From Faecalibacterium sp. UBA1360 (lineage in GTDB: Bacteria > Bacillota > Clostridia > Oscillospirales > Ruminococcaceae), in assembly GCA_002306375.1 (NCBI GenBank), contig DBRU01000120.1, forward strand, positions 2,991 to 32,260: a DNA stretch of 29,270 nucleotides. The letters run 5' to 3'. Of the stretch, positions 15,363 to 22,020 are shown one piece after another. The notes below the pieces were generated by a model. The model saw only the letters and a program-made list of their open reading frames with translations. It did no database searches and was not told the DNA's origin. How positions within the stretch are numbered: the stretch's first letter is position 1; every line of letters starts with the position of its first letter. A program made the translations under genes and the position numbers.

Positions 15363-15403
15363 GCAGCCCCCGCCCCGGACTTTTTGTCCGGGGCGGGGGC
15401 TGC
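15363..15403. terminator. Long GC-rich terminator-like hairpin between convergent genes
   Basis: Two perfect 18-base arms (15363-15380 and 15386-15403, beginning GCAGCCCCCG) pair over a TTTTT loop. Plus-strand U-tract is lacking; the minus strand is followed by TTTGGTTT. It lies between the helical protein gene and ugd and may stop both transcripts. Confidence 0.7.
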
Positions 15404-15429
15404 CGCATGGCGGGCCAACCTTACAAAAG

Positions 15430-16614
15430 TCAGTCCCGGCTGTACAGGTCCCGGGTATAGACCTTCGGAGCCGCGTCGGCCAGCTCGGGGGCCATGCGGT
15501 TGGCCAGGATCACGTCGCACTCTTGCTTGAAGGCGTCCAGGTCCCGCTCCACCCGGCTGCCGTAAAAGGTATCCTCGTTCAGGGCGGGCTCGTACACCAC
15601 CAGGGGCACGCCCTCGGCCCGGATGCGCTTCATCACGCCCTGGATGCTGGACTGGCGGAAATTGTCGCTGCCCGCCTTCATGGTCAGGCGGTACACCCCC
15701 ACGGTGCGGGGGCGGCGGGCCAGCACCTGCTCGGCGATAAAATCCTTGCGGGTGCGGTTGCTCTCCACAATGGCGCCGATCAGGTTCTGGGGCACGGCGT
15801 TGTAGTTGGCCAGCAGCTGTTTGGTGTCCTTGGGCAGGCAGTAGCCGCCGTAGCCGAAGCTGGGGTTGTTGTACTGGGCGCCGATGCGCGGGTCCAGGCA
15901 CACCCCGTCAATGATGGCCCGGGTGTCCAGGCCGCGCAAAGCGGCGTAGGTGTCCAGCTCGTTGAAGTAGGCCACCCGCAGCGCCAGGTAGGTGTTGGCA
16001 AACAGCTTGATGGCCTCGGCCTCGGTCAGGCCGGGCAGCAGCACGGGCACGTCGGGCTTGCAGCCGCCCTGGCGCAGCAGGTCGGCGAACTGCCGGGCCC
16101 TGGCCGCCAGGCGCTCGTCCCCGGCGGGGGCGCCCACCACGATGCGGCTGGGGTAAAGGTTGTCGTACAGGGCGTGGCCTTCCCGCAGAAATTCGGGGCT
16201 GAACAGGATGTTGGGGTTGTTCATCTCCTGCCGGATCCGGGCCGTGTAGCCCACCGGCACCGTGGACTTGATGACGACGGTGGCCTGGGGGGCGTACTGC
16301 CCCGCCAGGCGCAGCACGGCCTCCACGCTGGAGGTGTCAAAGAAATTCTTTTCCTCGTCATAGTTGGTGGGCGTGGAGATCACCACCCAGTCCGCACCGG
16401 TGTAGGCGGCTTTGGCGTCGGTGGTGGCCCGCAGGTCCAGGGGCTTGGTGCGCAGGTATTCTTCCAGCTCCTTGTCGGCGATGGGGCAGCGTCGGGCGTT
16501 GATGTCCGCCACCCGCCAGGGCAGCACGTCCACCGCCCACACCTCGTTGTGCTGGGCCAGCAGCACCCCGTTGGAAAGCCCGACATATCCCATGCCGGCG
16601 ACCGCGATCTTCAT
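15430..16614 (-). CDS. ugd: UDP-glucose 6-dehydrogenase
   Basis: A 394-residue enzyme oxidising UDP-glucose to UDP-glucuronate with two NAD+, feeding surface polysaccharide or capsule precursors in the cytoplasm. It starts MKIAVAGMGYVGLSNG (GxGYVG Rossmann motif), has VVISTPTNYDEE and KSTVPVGYT, and the catalytic cysteine segment FGYGGYCLPKDTKQL. Length matches the short bacterial Ugd class. The ATG at 16614 has AGAGGTG upstream. The gene stands alone, with no glycosyltransferase neighbours, so its end product is not evident. Other nucleotide-sugar dehydrogenases (UDP-ManNAc or GDP-Man) are less likely because of the length and the NYDEE segment. Confidence 0.92.
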   Translation of the reverse strand: MKIAVAGMGYVGLSNGVLLAQHNEVWAVDVLPWRVADINARRCPIADKELEEYLRTKPLDLRATTDAKAAYTGADWVVISTPTNYDEEKNFFDTSSVEAVLRLAGQYAPQATVVIKSTVPVGYTARIRQEMNNPNILFSPEFLREGHALYDNLYPSRIVVGAPAGDERLAARARQFADLLRQGGCKPDVPVLLPGLTEAEAIKLFANTYLALRVAYFNELDTYAALRGLDTRAIIDGVCLDPRIGAQYNNPSFGYGGYCLPKDTKQLLANYNAVPQNLIGAIVESNRTRKDFIAEQVLARRPRTVGVYRLTMKAGSDNFRQSSIQGVMKRIRAEGVPLVVYEPALNEDTFYGSRVERDLDAFKQECDVILANRMAPELADAAPKVYTRDLYSRD

Positions 16615-16646
16615 ACAGGCACCTCTTTTGCATACGTTGTTGTCCC

Positions 16647-16655
16647 ATTATACCA
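16647..16655 (-). promoter_or_regulatory. Extended -10 promoter for ugd
   Basis: On the minus strand TGG precedes a perfect TATAAT (16647-16652), 32 bases upstream of the ugd ATG. No good -35 is seen. Confidence 0.55.
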
Positions 16656-16719
16656 CAGCCCGGCCCCGGCGGGTAGGGCCCCGGCCCGGGCGTTCACACA
16701 AAATTTACCAGACCGCGGT

Positions 16720-16748
16720 TTGACACAGTGTACAAGAACGGGTATAAT
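16720..16748 (+). promoter_or_regulatory. Consensus promoter for the citrate synthase gene
   Basis: TTGACA (16720-16725), 17 bases, TATAAT (16743-16748): perfect at both boxes and in spacing. A strong housekeeping promoter; the predicted start is near 16755. Confidence 0.88.
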
Positions 16749-16754
16749 AAAAAC

Positions 16755-16931
16755 AAGCATTTTTGTATACAGTGGCTTGCCTCGCCGCCGTCCGGCGCCG
16801 TACACCCGTCCGGACCGGCCGCCGCGGGCGGCCGCCGAACACCGCCGACGGCACGGCCGCCGGCGTCCGTGTTTGTGCGGGCGGATGCGAGGGTGGGACC
16901 GGAACAACCGAAAGAACGGGAGGTATTTCAA
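16755..16931 (+). promoter_or_regulatory. Long GC-rich structured leader of the citrate synthase mRNA
   Basis: About 177 bases lie between the predicted start and the ATG. They contain CGGCCGCC/GGCGGCCG (16816-16834), a perfect 8-bp hairpin with a 3-base loop, and several further GC-rich self-complementary stretches. At 16890-16902 the sequence AGGGTGGGACCGG resembles the conserved T-box antiterminator core. No classical stem I features and no terminator are visible, so this is not called a T-box. GGGAGG (16918-16923) is the ribosome binding site. Confidence 0.4.
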
Positions 16932-18290
16932 ATGGGCGAATACGCAGCGATCGAAAAAGAGGCGGCTTTGTTCACCGACCTGTGCGTCAAAAACGACCGC
17001 ATCGACCCCGCGCTGTTCGACGCCTTCGGCGTCAAACGCGGTCTGCGCGACAAGGACGGCAAGGGCGTGCTGGCCGGCATCACCAACATTTCCCGCATCG
17101 ACGCCTTTGAGGAGCGCGACGGCAAAAAGATCCCCTGCGAGGGCAAGCTGTGGTACCGCGGCTACAACGTCTACGACCTGATCAAGGGCCTGCGTGGCAA
17201 GCGCTACGGCTTTGAGGAAGCCGCCTACCTGCTGCTGTTGGGCGACCTGCCCACCCAGCAGCAGCTGAGCGCCTTTACCGACACGCTGGTCAAGTGCCGG
17301 GACCTGCCCACCAACTTCATCCGGGATGTCATCATGAAGGCCCCCACCAAGGACCTGATGAACAGCCTGACCCGCAGCGTGCTGACCCTGGCGTCCTACG
17401 ACGACTCGGTGGGGGACAACAGCTTGCAGACTCAGTTGGAACAGTGCCTCAAGCTGGTCAGCGTGTTCCCCATGCTGGCCGTCTACGGCTACCACGCCTA
17501 CAACTATTATGTGAACATGGGCAGCATGTACATCCATCGCCCCCAGCCCGAGCTGTCCACGGCCGAAAACCTGCTCCAGATGCTGCGCCCCGACCGCAGT
17601 TACACCCCGCTGGAAGCCCACGTGCTGGACATCGCCCTGCTTTTGCACATGGAGCATGGCGGCGGCAACAACTCCACCTTCACCACCCGCGTGGTCACCT
17701 CCTCCGGGTCGGACACCTACTCGGTCATGGCGGCGGCGCTGTCCAGCCTCAAGGGCCCCAAGCACGGCGGCGCCAACATCAAGGTCATGGAAATGTGCGA
17801 CGACATCCGCAAAAACGTGAAGGACATCACCGACGAGGACGAGCTCAAGACCTACCTGGGCAAGATCGTGGACAAGGAAGCCTTCGACCGCAAGGGCCTC
17901 ATCTACGGCATGGGCCATGCGGTGTACTCTCTTTCCGACCCCCGCGCCGTGGTGTTCAAGGGCTTTGTGCAGCAGCTGGCCGAGGCCAAGGGCCGGCGGG
18001 AGGATTTCAACTTCTACAACGCCATCGAGCGCCTGGCCCCCCAGGTCATCGCCGAAAAACGGCACATCTACAAGGGCGTGTCCACCAACGTGGACTTTTA
18101 CAGCGGCTTTGTCTACAACATGCTGGACATCCCCGTGGAGCTGTACACCCCCATCTTCGCCATCGCCCGCATCGTGGGCTGGAGCGCCCATCGCCTGGAA
18201 GAGCTGGTCAACGTGGACAAGATCATCCGCCCCGCCTACCAGAGCATCATGGAGCCCCGGGACTACCAGCTGCTGGACGCCCGCGGCTGA
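16932..18290 (+). CDS. gltA: Citrate synthase
   Basis: A 452-residue citrate synthase condensing acetyl-CoA with oxaloacetate. The catalytic triad is visible: H278 in KHGGAN, H329 in GMGHAVY and D388 in NVDFYSG. FEEAAYLLLLGDLPT and SDPRAVVFK are further family landmarks. The 60-70 residue N-terminal extension (from GEYAAIEKEAALF) is shared by clostridial enzymes of this size. Methylcitrate synthase is a less likely alternative. The ATG at 16932 has GGGAGG 8 bases upstream; the frame opens earlier at 16728 only through the leader. In a fermenter this probably feeds 2-oxoglutarate and thus glutamate, linking to gdhA at 4755-6101. No aconitase or isocitrate dehydrogenase gene is in the window. 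Confidence 0.95.
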   Translation: MGEYAAIEKEAALFTDLCVKNDRIDPALFDAFGVKRGLRDKDGKGVLAGITNISRIDAFEERDGKKIPCEGKLWYRGYNVYDLIKGLRGKRYGFEEAAYLLLLGDLPTQQQLSAFTDTLVKCRDLPTNFIRDVIMKAPTKDLMNSLTRSVLTLASYDDSVGDNSLQTQLEQCLKLVSVFPMLAVYGYHAYNYYVNMGSMYIHRPQPELSTAENLLQMLRPDRSYTPLEAHVLDIALLLHMEHGGGNNSTFTTRVVTSSGSDTYSVMAAALSSLKGPKHGGANIKVMEMCDDIRKNVKDITDEDELKTYLGKIVDKEAFDRKGLIYGMGHAVYSLSDPRAVVFKGFVQQLAEAKGRREDFNFYNAIERLAPQVIAEKRHIYKGVSTNVDFYSGFVYNMLDIPVELYTPIFAIARIVGWSAHRLEELVNVDKIIRPAYQSIMEPRDYQLLDARG

Positions 18291-18320
18291 CCCCTTGCAT
18301 TCGGGGCAAAGACCTGTTAC

Positions 18321-18326
18321 TATTAT
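18321..18326 (+). promoter_or_regulatory. Possible -10 box for the pullulanase gene
   Basis: TATTAT (18321-18326; TATAAA at 18324-18329 overlaps it) lies in the only AT-rich stretch between the citrate synthase and pullulanase genes. TTGCAT (18295-18300) is a candidate -35 but sits 20 bases away, longer than ideal. Support comes from the 15-base element at 18331, which occupies a similar position after the ATPase operon promoter. Confidence 0.4.
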
Positions 18327-18330
18327 AAAT

Positions 18331-18345
18331 AGAAAGACCAAGGCG
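18331..18345 (+). repeat. 15-base element at predicted pullulanase transcript start (copy 1)
   Basis: AGAAAGACCAAGGCG begins 4 bases after the putative -10 box. An identical copy lies at 20560-20574, 7 bases after the -10 of the V-ATPase operon. Confidence 0.6.
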
Positions 18346-18387
18346 GACGCTGCCAAAACCCGGGCCGGGCTTTGCGGCGTCCGCTTT
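18341..18387 (+). other. Hairpin between citrate synthase and pullulanase genes
   Basis: GCGGACGC (18343-18350) pairs with GCGTCCGC (18377-18384); the helix can extend inward with one mismatch and a bulge, and a small CCCGG/CCGGG hairpin can form within it. TTT follows. It could be a weak terminator for the citrate synthase transcript, but since it follows the putative pullulanase promoter it may be a leader structure instead. Confidence 0.45.
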
Positions 18388-18414
18388 CGGTGATGCAAAA
18401 GGGGGGAACAGGGC

Positions 18415-20391
18415 ATGGCACGACGGCGCGCCGACTGGCCGGAATACACCGGCGGCGACCTGGGGGCGGTCTACTCTTGCCAAGAGACCGCCTTCACCCT
18501 GTGGGCCCCGGCGGCCTCGGCCGTGACCCTGCGCCGCTATACCACCGGCACCGACGCCGAGCCCGGCGCGGCCGAACTGTCTTCCGTGTCCATGCACGCC
18601 GCCTCCGGCGGGGTGTGGCGCTGCACGGTGGGGGGCGATGCGGCCGGGCAGTACTATACCTATGAGCTGACCTTCCCCGACGGGCGCACGGCCGCCATCG
18701 CGGACCCCTACGCCCGGGCCGCCGGGGCCAACGGCCTGCGCAGCATGGTGCTGGACCCCGACGCCGCCGCCCCCGAGGGCTGGGCCGCCGACCGCCGCCC
18801 CGCCGCCGCCCGGGACGCCGCCCGCCGCAGCGTGTGGGAGGTCCATGTGGCCGACTTTTCAGCCGACGAGCGCAGCGGCGTGCGCCCCGAATGGCGGGGC
18901 AAGTTTTTGGCCTTCACCCAGCCGGACACCACCCTGGACTGCGACGGCGAGCACCCCACCTGCCTGAACTATCTCAAGCGGCTGGGCGTCACCCATGTGC
19001 AGCTGCAACCCATCTTCGACTTTGCCTCGGTGGACGAGACGGTCCCCGGCGGCTACAACTGGGGCTACGACCCTTTGAACTACAACCTGCCCGAAGGCTC
19101 CTACTCCACCGACCCCTGGCACGGCGAGGTCCGCGTGCGGGAATGCCGCGCCATGATCGCGGCGCTGCACCGGGCCGGGCTGGGCGTGGTCATGGACGTG
19201 GTGTACAACCACACCTACCGCGCCGACAACTGGATGGAGCAGGCCGCCCCCGGCTACTGGCTGCGCCGCTGGGCCGACGGCAAGCTGACCAACGGCTCGG
19301 GCTGCGGGTGCGACCTGGCCAGCGAACGCCCCATGGTGCGCAAGTACATCGTGGATTCGGTGGTGTACTGGGCCACCGCCTACCACATCGACGGCTTCCG
19401 CTTTGACCTGATGGCCCTGCACGACGTGGACACGATGAACGCCGTGCGCGCCGCGCTGGACGCTTTGCCCGGCGGGCGGGACATCCTTGTGTACGGCGAG
19501 CCCTGGCAGGGCGGGGCCACCCGCATGGGCCCCGGCGCCCGGGCCGCCGACAAGGGCGCTTTGCCCCTGCTGGACGAGCGCATCGGCATTTTCTGCGACA
19601 ACACCCGCGACACCATCAAGGGCGGCGTGTTCGACGCCAAAGCCCCCGGCTACGTCAACGGCGCGCCCGGCGCGGGTTATACGCTGCTGCACGCCCTGGG
19701 GGCCTTCCGGGACGGGTCCGAGGGCCTTTTGCCCCGGGCGGCCGGGCAGATCGTGCAGTATGTGTCCGCCCACGACAACTTCACCCTGTGGGACAAACTC
19801 AAGGCCGTGGCCGGGCGCAGGAACTACGACGTGTGCGACGGCGACCTGCTGGCCCAGAACCGCATGTGCGCCGGCATCTACCTGACCTGCCAGGGCCTGC
19901 CCTTCATGCAGGCCGGCGAGGAATTCGCCCGCACCAAGCACGGGGACCCCAACACCTACCGGGGCCCCCTGGCCGAAAACGCCCTGGACTGGGCCCGGGC
20001 CGCCCGCATGGACGAACTGGTCCGCTTTTACCGCGGGCTTTTGGACATCCGGGCCGCCTACCCCGAACTGTCGGGCCTGGCGGACCCCGACCAGCCCGTG
20101 CCCATGCTGCTGGCGCTGCCGGGCTGGCTGGTGGGCTTTGTGCCCGAGCGCCCGGGCGGCGCCGCCAACCGCCTGGCCGTCTACTACAACCCCGAGCGCA
20201 CCCCCCCAGCGCGCCGCCCTGCCCACCGGCGGCTGGCGCACGCTGTGCGACGGCGTCCGGGCCCGGGCCATCCCCTTCGGGCCCGTGCTGCACGGGCAGG
20301 TGGATCTGCCCGCCCTGAGCGTGGTCATCCTGGCCGCCCAGGCATAAAACCGGGGCGGGACCGCCCGTTTCCCGCCATATATCGTCAATGA
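18415..20391 (+). CDS. pulA: Type I pullulanase (alpha-amylase family), C-terminus out of frame
   Basis: A GH13 debranching enzyme cutting alpha-1,6 links in pullulan, glycogen or starch fragments. An N-terminal CBM48-like domain (FTLWAPAASAVTLRRY, about 27-42 onward) precedes the catalytic barrel. YNWGYDP at 214-220 is the type I pullulanase signature, with nucleophile D331 (GFRFD), acid/base E362 (VYGEPW) and H453-D454 (SAHDN). No signal peptide, so cytoplasmic. As read, the protein has 658 residues, but after about residue 596 it turns arginine-rich and unlike the family. A run of seven C at 20201-20207 marks the break: the other frame gives a normal ending, AALPTGGWRTLCDGVRARA to VVILAAQA, stopping at 20347. 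One fewer C would give about 643 residues. The catalytic part is intact, so activity may survive. Confidence 0.9.
   Translation: MARRRADWPEYTGGDLGAVYSCQETAFTLWAPAASAVTLRRYTTGTDAEPGAAELSSVSMHAASGGVWRCTVGGDAAGQYYTYELTFPDGRTAAIADPYARAAGANGLRSMVLDPDAAAPEGWAADRRPAAARDAARRSVWEVHVADFSADERSGVRPEWRGKFLAFTQPDTTLDCDGEHPTCLNYLKRLGVTHVQLQPIFDFASVDETVPGGYNWGYDPLNYNLPEGSYSTDPWHGEVRVRECRAMIAALHRAGLGVVMDVVYNHTYRADNWMEQAAPGYWLRRWADGKLTNGSGCGCDLASERPMVRKYIVDSVVYWATAYHIDGFRFDLMALHDVDTMNAVRAALDALPGGRDILVYGEPWQGGATRMGPGARAADKGALPLLDERIGIFCDNTRDTIKGGVFDAKAPGYVNGAPGAGYTLLHALGAFRDGSEGLLPRAAGQIVQYVSAHDNFTLWDKLKAVAGRRNYDVCDGDLLAQNRMCAGIYLTCQGLPFMQAGEEFARTKHGDPNTYRGPLAENALDWARAARMDELVRFYRGLLDIRAAYPELSGLADPDQPVPMLLALPGWLVGFVPERPGGAANRLAVYYNPERTPPARRPAHRRLAHAVRRRPGPGHPLRARAARAGGSARPERGHPGRPGIKPGRDRPFPAIYRQ
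20201..20347 (+). other. Out-of-frame pullulanase C-terminal segment after a C7 run
   Basis: From the C7 tract (20201-20207) the +1 frame encodes about 48 residues that fit the beta-sandwich C-terminus of type I pullulanases (ALPTGGWRTL, then VDLPALSVVILAAQA) and stops at TAA 20345-20347, 58 bases before the terminator stem. The frame opened at 18415 instead runs on to 20391. This could be a sequencing or assembly error, a true single-base insertion, slippage-dependent expression or phase variation. Confidence 0.8.
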
Positions 20392-20404
20392 CCGCTCCTT
20401 CCGT

Positions 20405-20432
20405 GCCCGGCCGTCGCCGGGCTTTTCTTTTT
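20405..20432 (+). terminator. Intrinsic terminator after pullulanase
   Basis: GCCCGGC (20405-20411), loop CGTC, GCCGGGC (20416-20422), then TTTTCTTTTT. A textbook terminator separating pullulanase from the ATPase operon. Confidence 0.93.
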
Positions 20433-20524
20433 GAAAAAAATCGCCCGCCGGATTTTCAAAATGCAAATTCGGGGCAAAATTTTTATGCTTTGCGACGGAT
20501 TTTTGCGCCCTGCACAAAAATTGC

Positions 20525-20552
20525 TTGAATTCTTTGGGCAGAGTGCTATAAT
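20525..20552 (+). promoter_or_regulatory. V-ATPase operon promoter
   Basis: TTGAAT (20525-20530), 16 bases, TATAAT (20547-20552). The -10 is perfect, the -35 matches 4 of 6. The preceding 90 bases are unusually AT-rich for this window and may act as UP-like sequence. The predicted start is near A20560. Confidence 0.75.
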
Positions 20553-20559
20553 GGGGCGC

Positions 20560-20574
20560 AGAAAGACCAAGGCG
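20560..20574 (+). repeat. 15-base element at predicted V-ATPase transcript start (copy 2)
   Basis: AGAAAGACCAAGGCG, identical to 18331-18345, begins at the base where transcription is predicted to start, 7 bases after the -10 box. Confidence 0.6.
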
Positions 20575-20592
20575 TCCTTTCGAGGTGTTGTT

Positions 20593-20925
20593 ATGAAAGA
20601 TTTGAACGATTTGATGCAGGCTATTTTGAACATGGATGCCGCCCAGCGCGACGCCACCGAACAAGCCGAAAACGAGCGCGCCGCCCGTCTGGCCGATCTG
20701 GACGCCCAGCGCCGCCGCATCGCCGACGAAGCCGCCGCCGACAGTAAAGCCCGGGCCGAGGCCGCCGCCAAAGAGGCCGAGGCCGGCAACCGCGCCGCGC
20801 TGGAGGAACTGGCTGCCGCCCGTGCCCGGGCCGAGGCCGAACTGCAAGACAGAGCCCAGCGCAGCCGGGACGCCTGGGTGGACGAGTTGTGCCGCCGGGC
20901 GCTGAATGCCGGGGGTGAGGGCTGA
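20593..20925 (+). CDS. V-type ATPase peripheral-stalk coiled-coil subunit (G/H-like, NtpF-like)
   Basis: A 110-residue protein predicted to be one long helix with Ala/Glu/Arg-rich heptad-like repeats from about residue 17 to 95, no membrane segment. It is first in the ATPase operon, the position of ntpF in Enterococcus hirae, and should pair with subunit E to form the peripheral stalk. Sequence identity of such coiled coils is low, so the assignment rests on context and shape. The ATG at 20593 follows GAGGTG; the frame opens upstream at 20431 only through the promoter and terminator region. Its stop overlaps the next start (TGATG). Confidence 0.82.
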   Translation: MKDLNDLMQAILNMDAAQRDATEQAENERAARLADLDAQRRRIADEAAADSKARAEAAAKEAEAGNRAALEELAAARARAEAELQDRAQRSRDAWVDELCRRALNAGGEG

Positions 20926-22019
20926 TGCTGCCGATCCCGCTGCCCGTCAAGTCCCGGGCCAGCAACGCGGCGCTGGCCAAAGCCCGGGCCATGTACGGAC
21001 GCCGCCTGACAAGCGCCGATTACCGCCGCCTGGCCGCCTGCCGGACCATGCCGGCCCTGGCCGCCGAGCTCAAGGCCCTGCCCATGTACGCCGATGACCT
21101 CAAGTCCGTCAACCCGCCCACGGCCCGCCGCGCCCAGCTGGAAGCCCTTCTGCGCCAGGCCATTTTTGAGCGGTACGACAGTCTGTGCCGGTACGAACTG
21201 TCGGCCGGGCACCTGGTGTACGGCTACTTTACCACCAGCTGCGAGGTGGACGAGATCCTCTCCTGCCTGCGCTGCCTGGACGCCGGACGCCCCGGGGATT
21301 ACCTGTACATCCTGCCGGACTTTTTGCAGCAGCGCTGCGCGGTGGACCTGTACGCCCTGGCCAAGGTCACCGACGCCAAAAGCCTGCTGGCCGCGCTGGA
21401 AGGCACGCCCTACCGGGACCTGCTGGCGCCGCTGGCCGACCTGCCCGCCGGCGCCAAGCTGCTGGTACACGCCGAGCCCTATCTTGAGACCCACCGCCAT
21501 CGGGCGTTGGTATCCCTGGCCGAGGGCCGGGGCGCGGCGGCCCCGGGGGGCGAGCCCGGCGTGCGGGAATACATCGCCCGGGAATGCGACATTGCCGCCG
21601 TGTCCAACGTGGCGCGGCTGATCCGCATGAACGCCCCGCTCAATGTGGTGGACGCCGCCGCAAGGCGGGATTACTCCAATTTGAGCGAGGCCGAATGGAA
21701 CGCCCTGCTGGGAGCCAGGGACATCGAGGCCTTCCGCAAAGCGCTGCAAGCCACGGTCTACGGCCGGGCCATGGAACGCTACCCCGGCGTGATCTTGAAG
21801 GAGGCCATGCAGCGGTACCACTACGACTGGTGCGAAAAATGGCTGCGCTTTTCCACCGACCCCAGCCTGGTCATGCTGTGCTACATCTACCTGGCCCGGT
21901 GCGAGGTCAAGAATCTGGAACATATCATTGAAGGCGTCCACTACAACATGCCCGCCGACGAGCTCATGTCCATGCTGGTGGGCGGTCGGACGGACGCCGA
22001 GAAAGGGAGGGTGAATTGA
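20925..22019 (+). CDS. ntpC: V-type ATPase subunit C (AC39/d family)
   Basis: A 364-residue subunit that sits as a socket on the membrane rotor and links it to the central stalk. It is soluble, largely helical, and has the AC39-like pattern (SNAALAKARAMYGRRLTSADYRRL near the start, then ARLIRMNAPLN and a C-terminal EVKNLEHIIEGVHYNMPADEL). The segment VKNLEHI is typical of the family end. The ATG at 20925 overlaps the upstream TGA, so translation is coupled. In E. hirae ntpC lies after ntpE; here it comes before the I subunit gene. Confidence 0.92.
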   Translation: MLPIPLPVKSRASNAALAKARAMYGRRLTSADYRRLAACRTMPALAAELKALPMYADDLKSVNPPTARRAQLEALLRQAIFERYDSLCRYELSAGHLVYGYFTTSCEVDEILSCLRCLDAGRPGDYLYILPDFLQQRCAVDLYALAKVTDAKSLLAALEGTPYRDLLAPLADLPAGAKLLVHAEPYLETHRHRALVSLAEGRGAAAPGGEPGVREYIARECDIAAVSNVARLIRMNAPLNVVDAAARRDYSNLSEAEWNALLGARDIEAFRKALQATVYGRAMERYPGVILKEAMQRYHYDWCEKWLRFSTDPSLVMLCYIYLARCEVKNLEHIIEGVHYNMPADELMSMLVGGRTDAEKGRVN

Positions 22020-22020
22020 T

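Noticed and set aside
16890..16902. Classical T-box riboswitch call
   Set aside because: Only the short core matches. No stem I landmarks or terminator were seen, so it is kept as a lead and not as an RNA feature.
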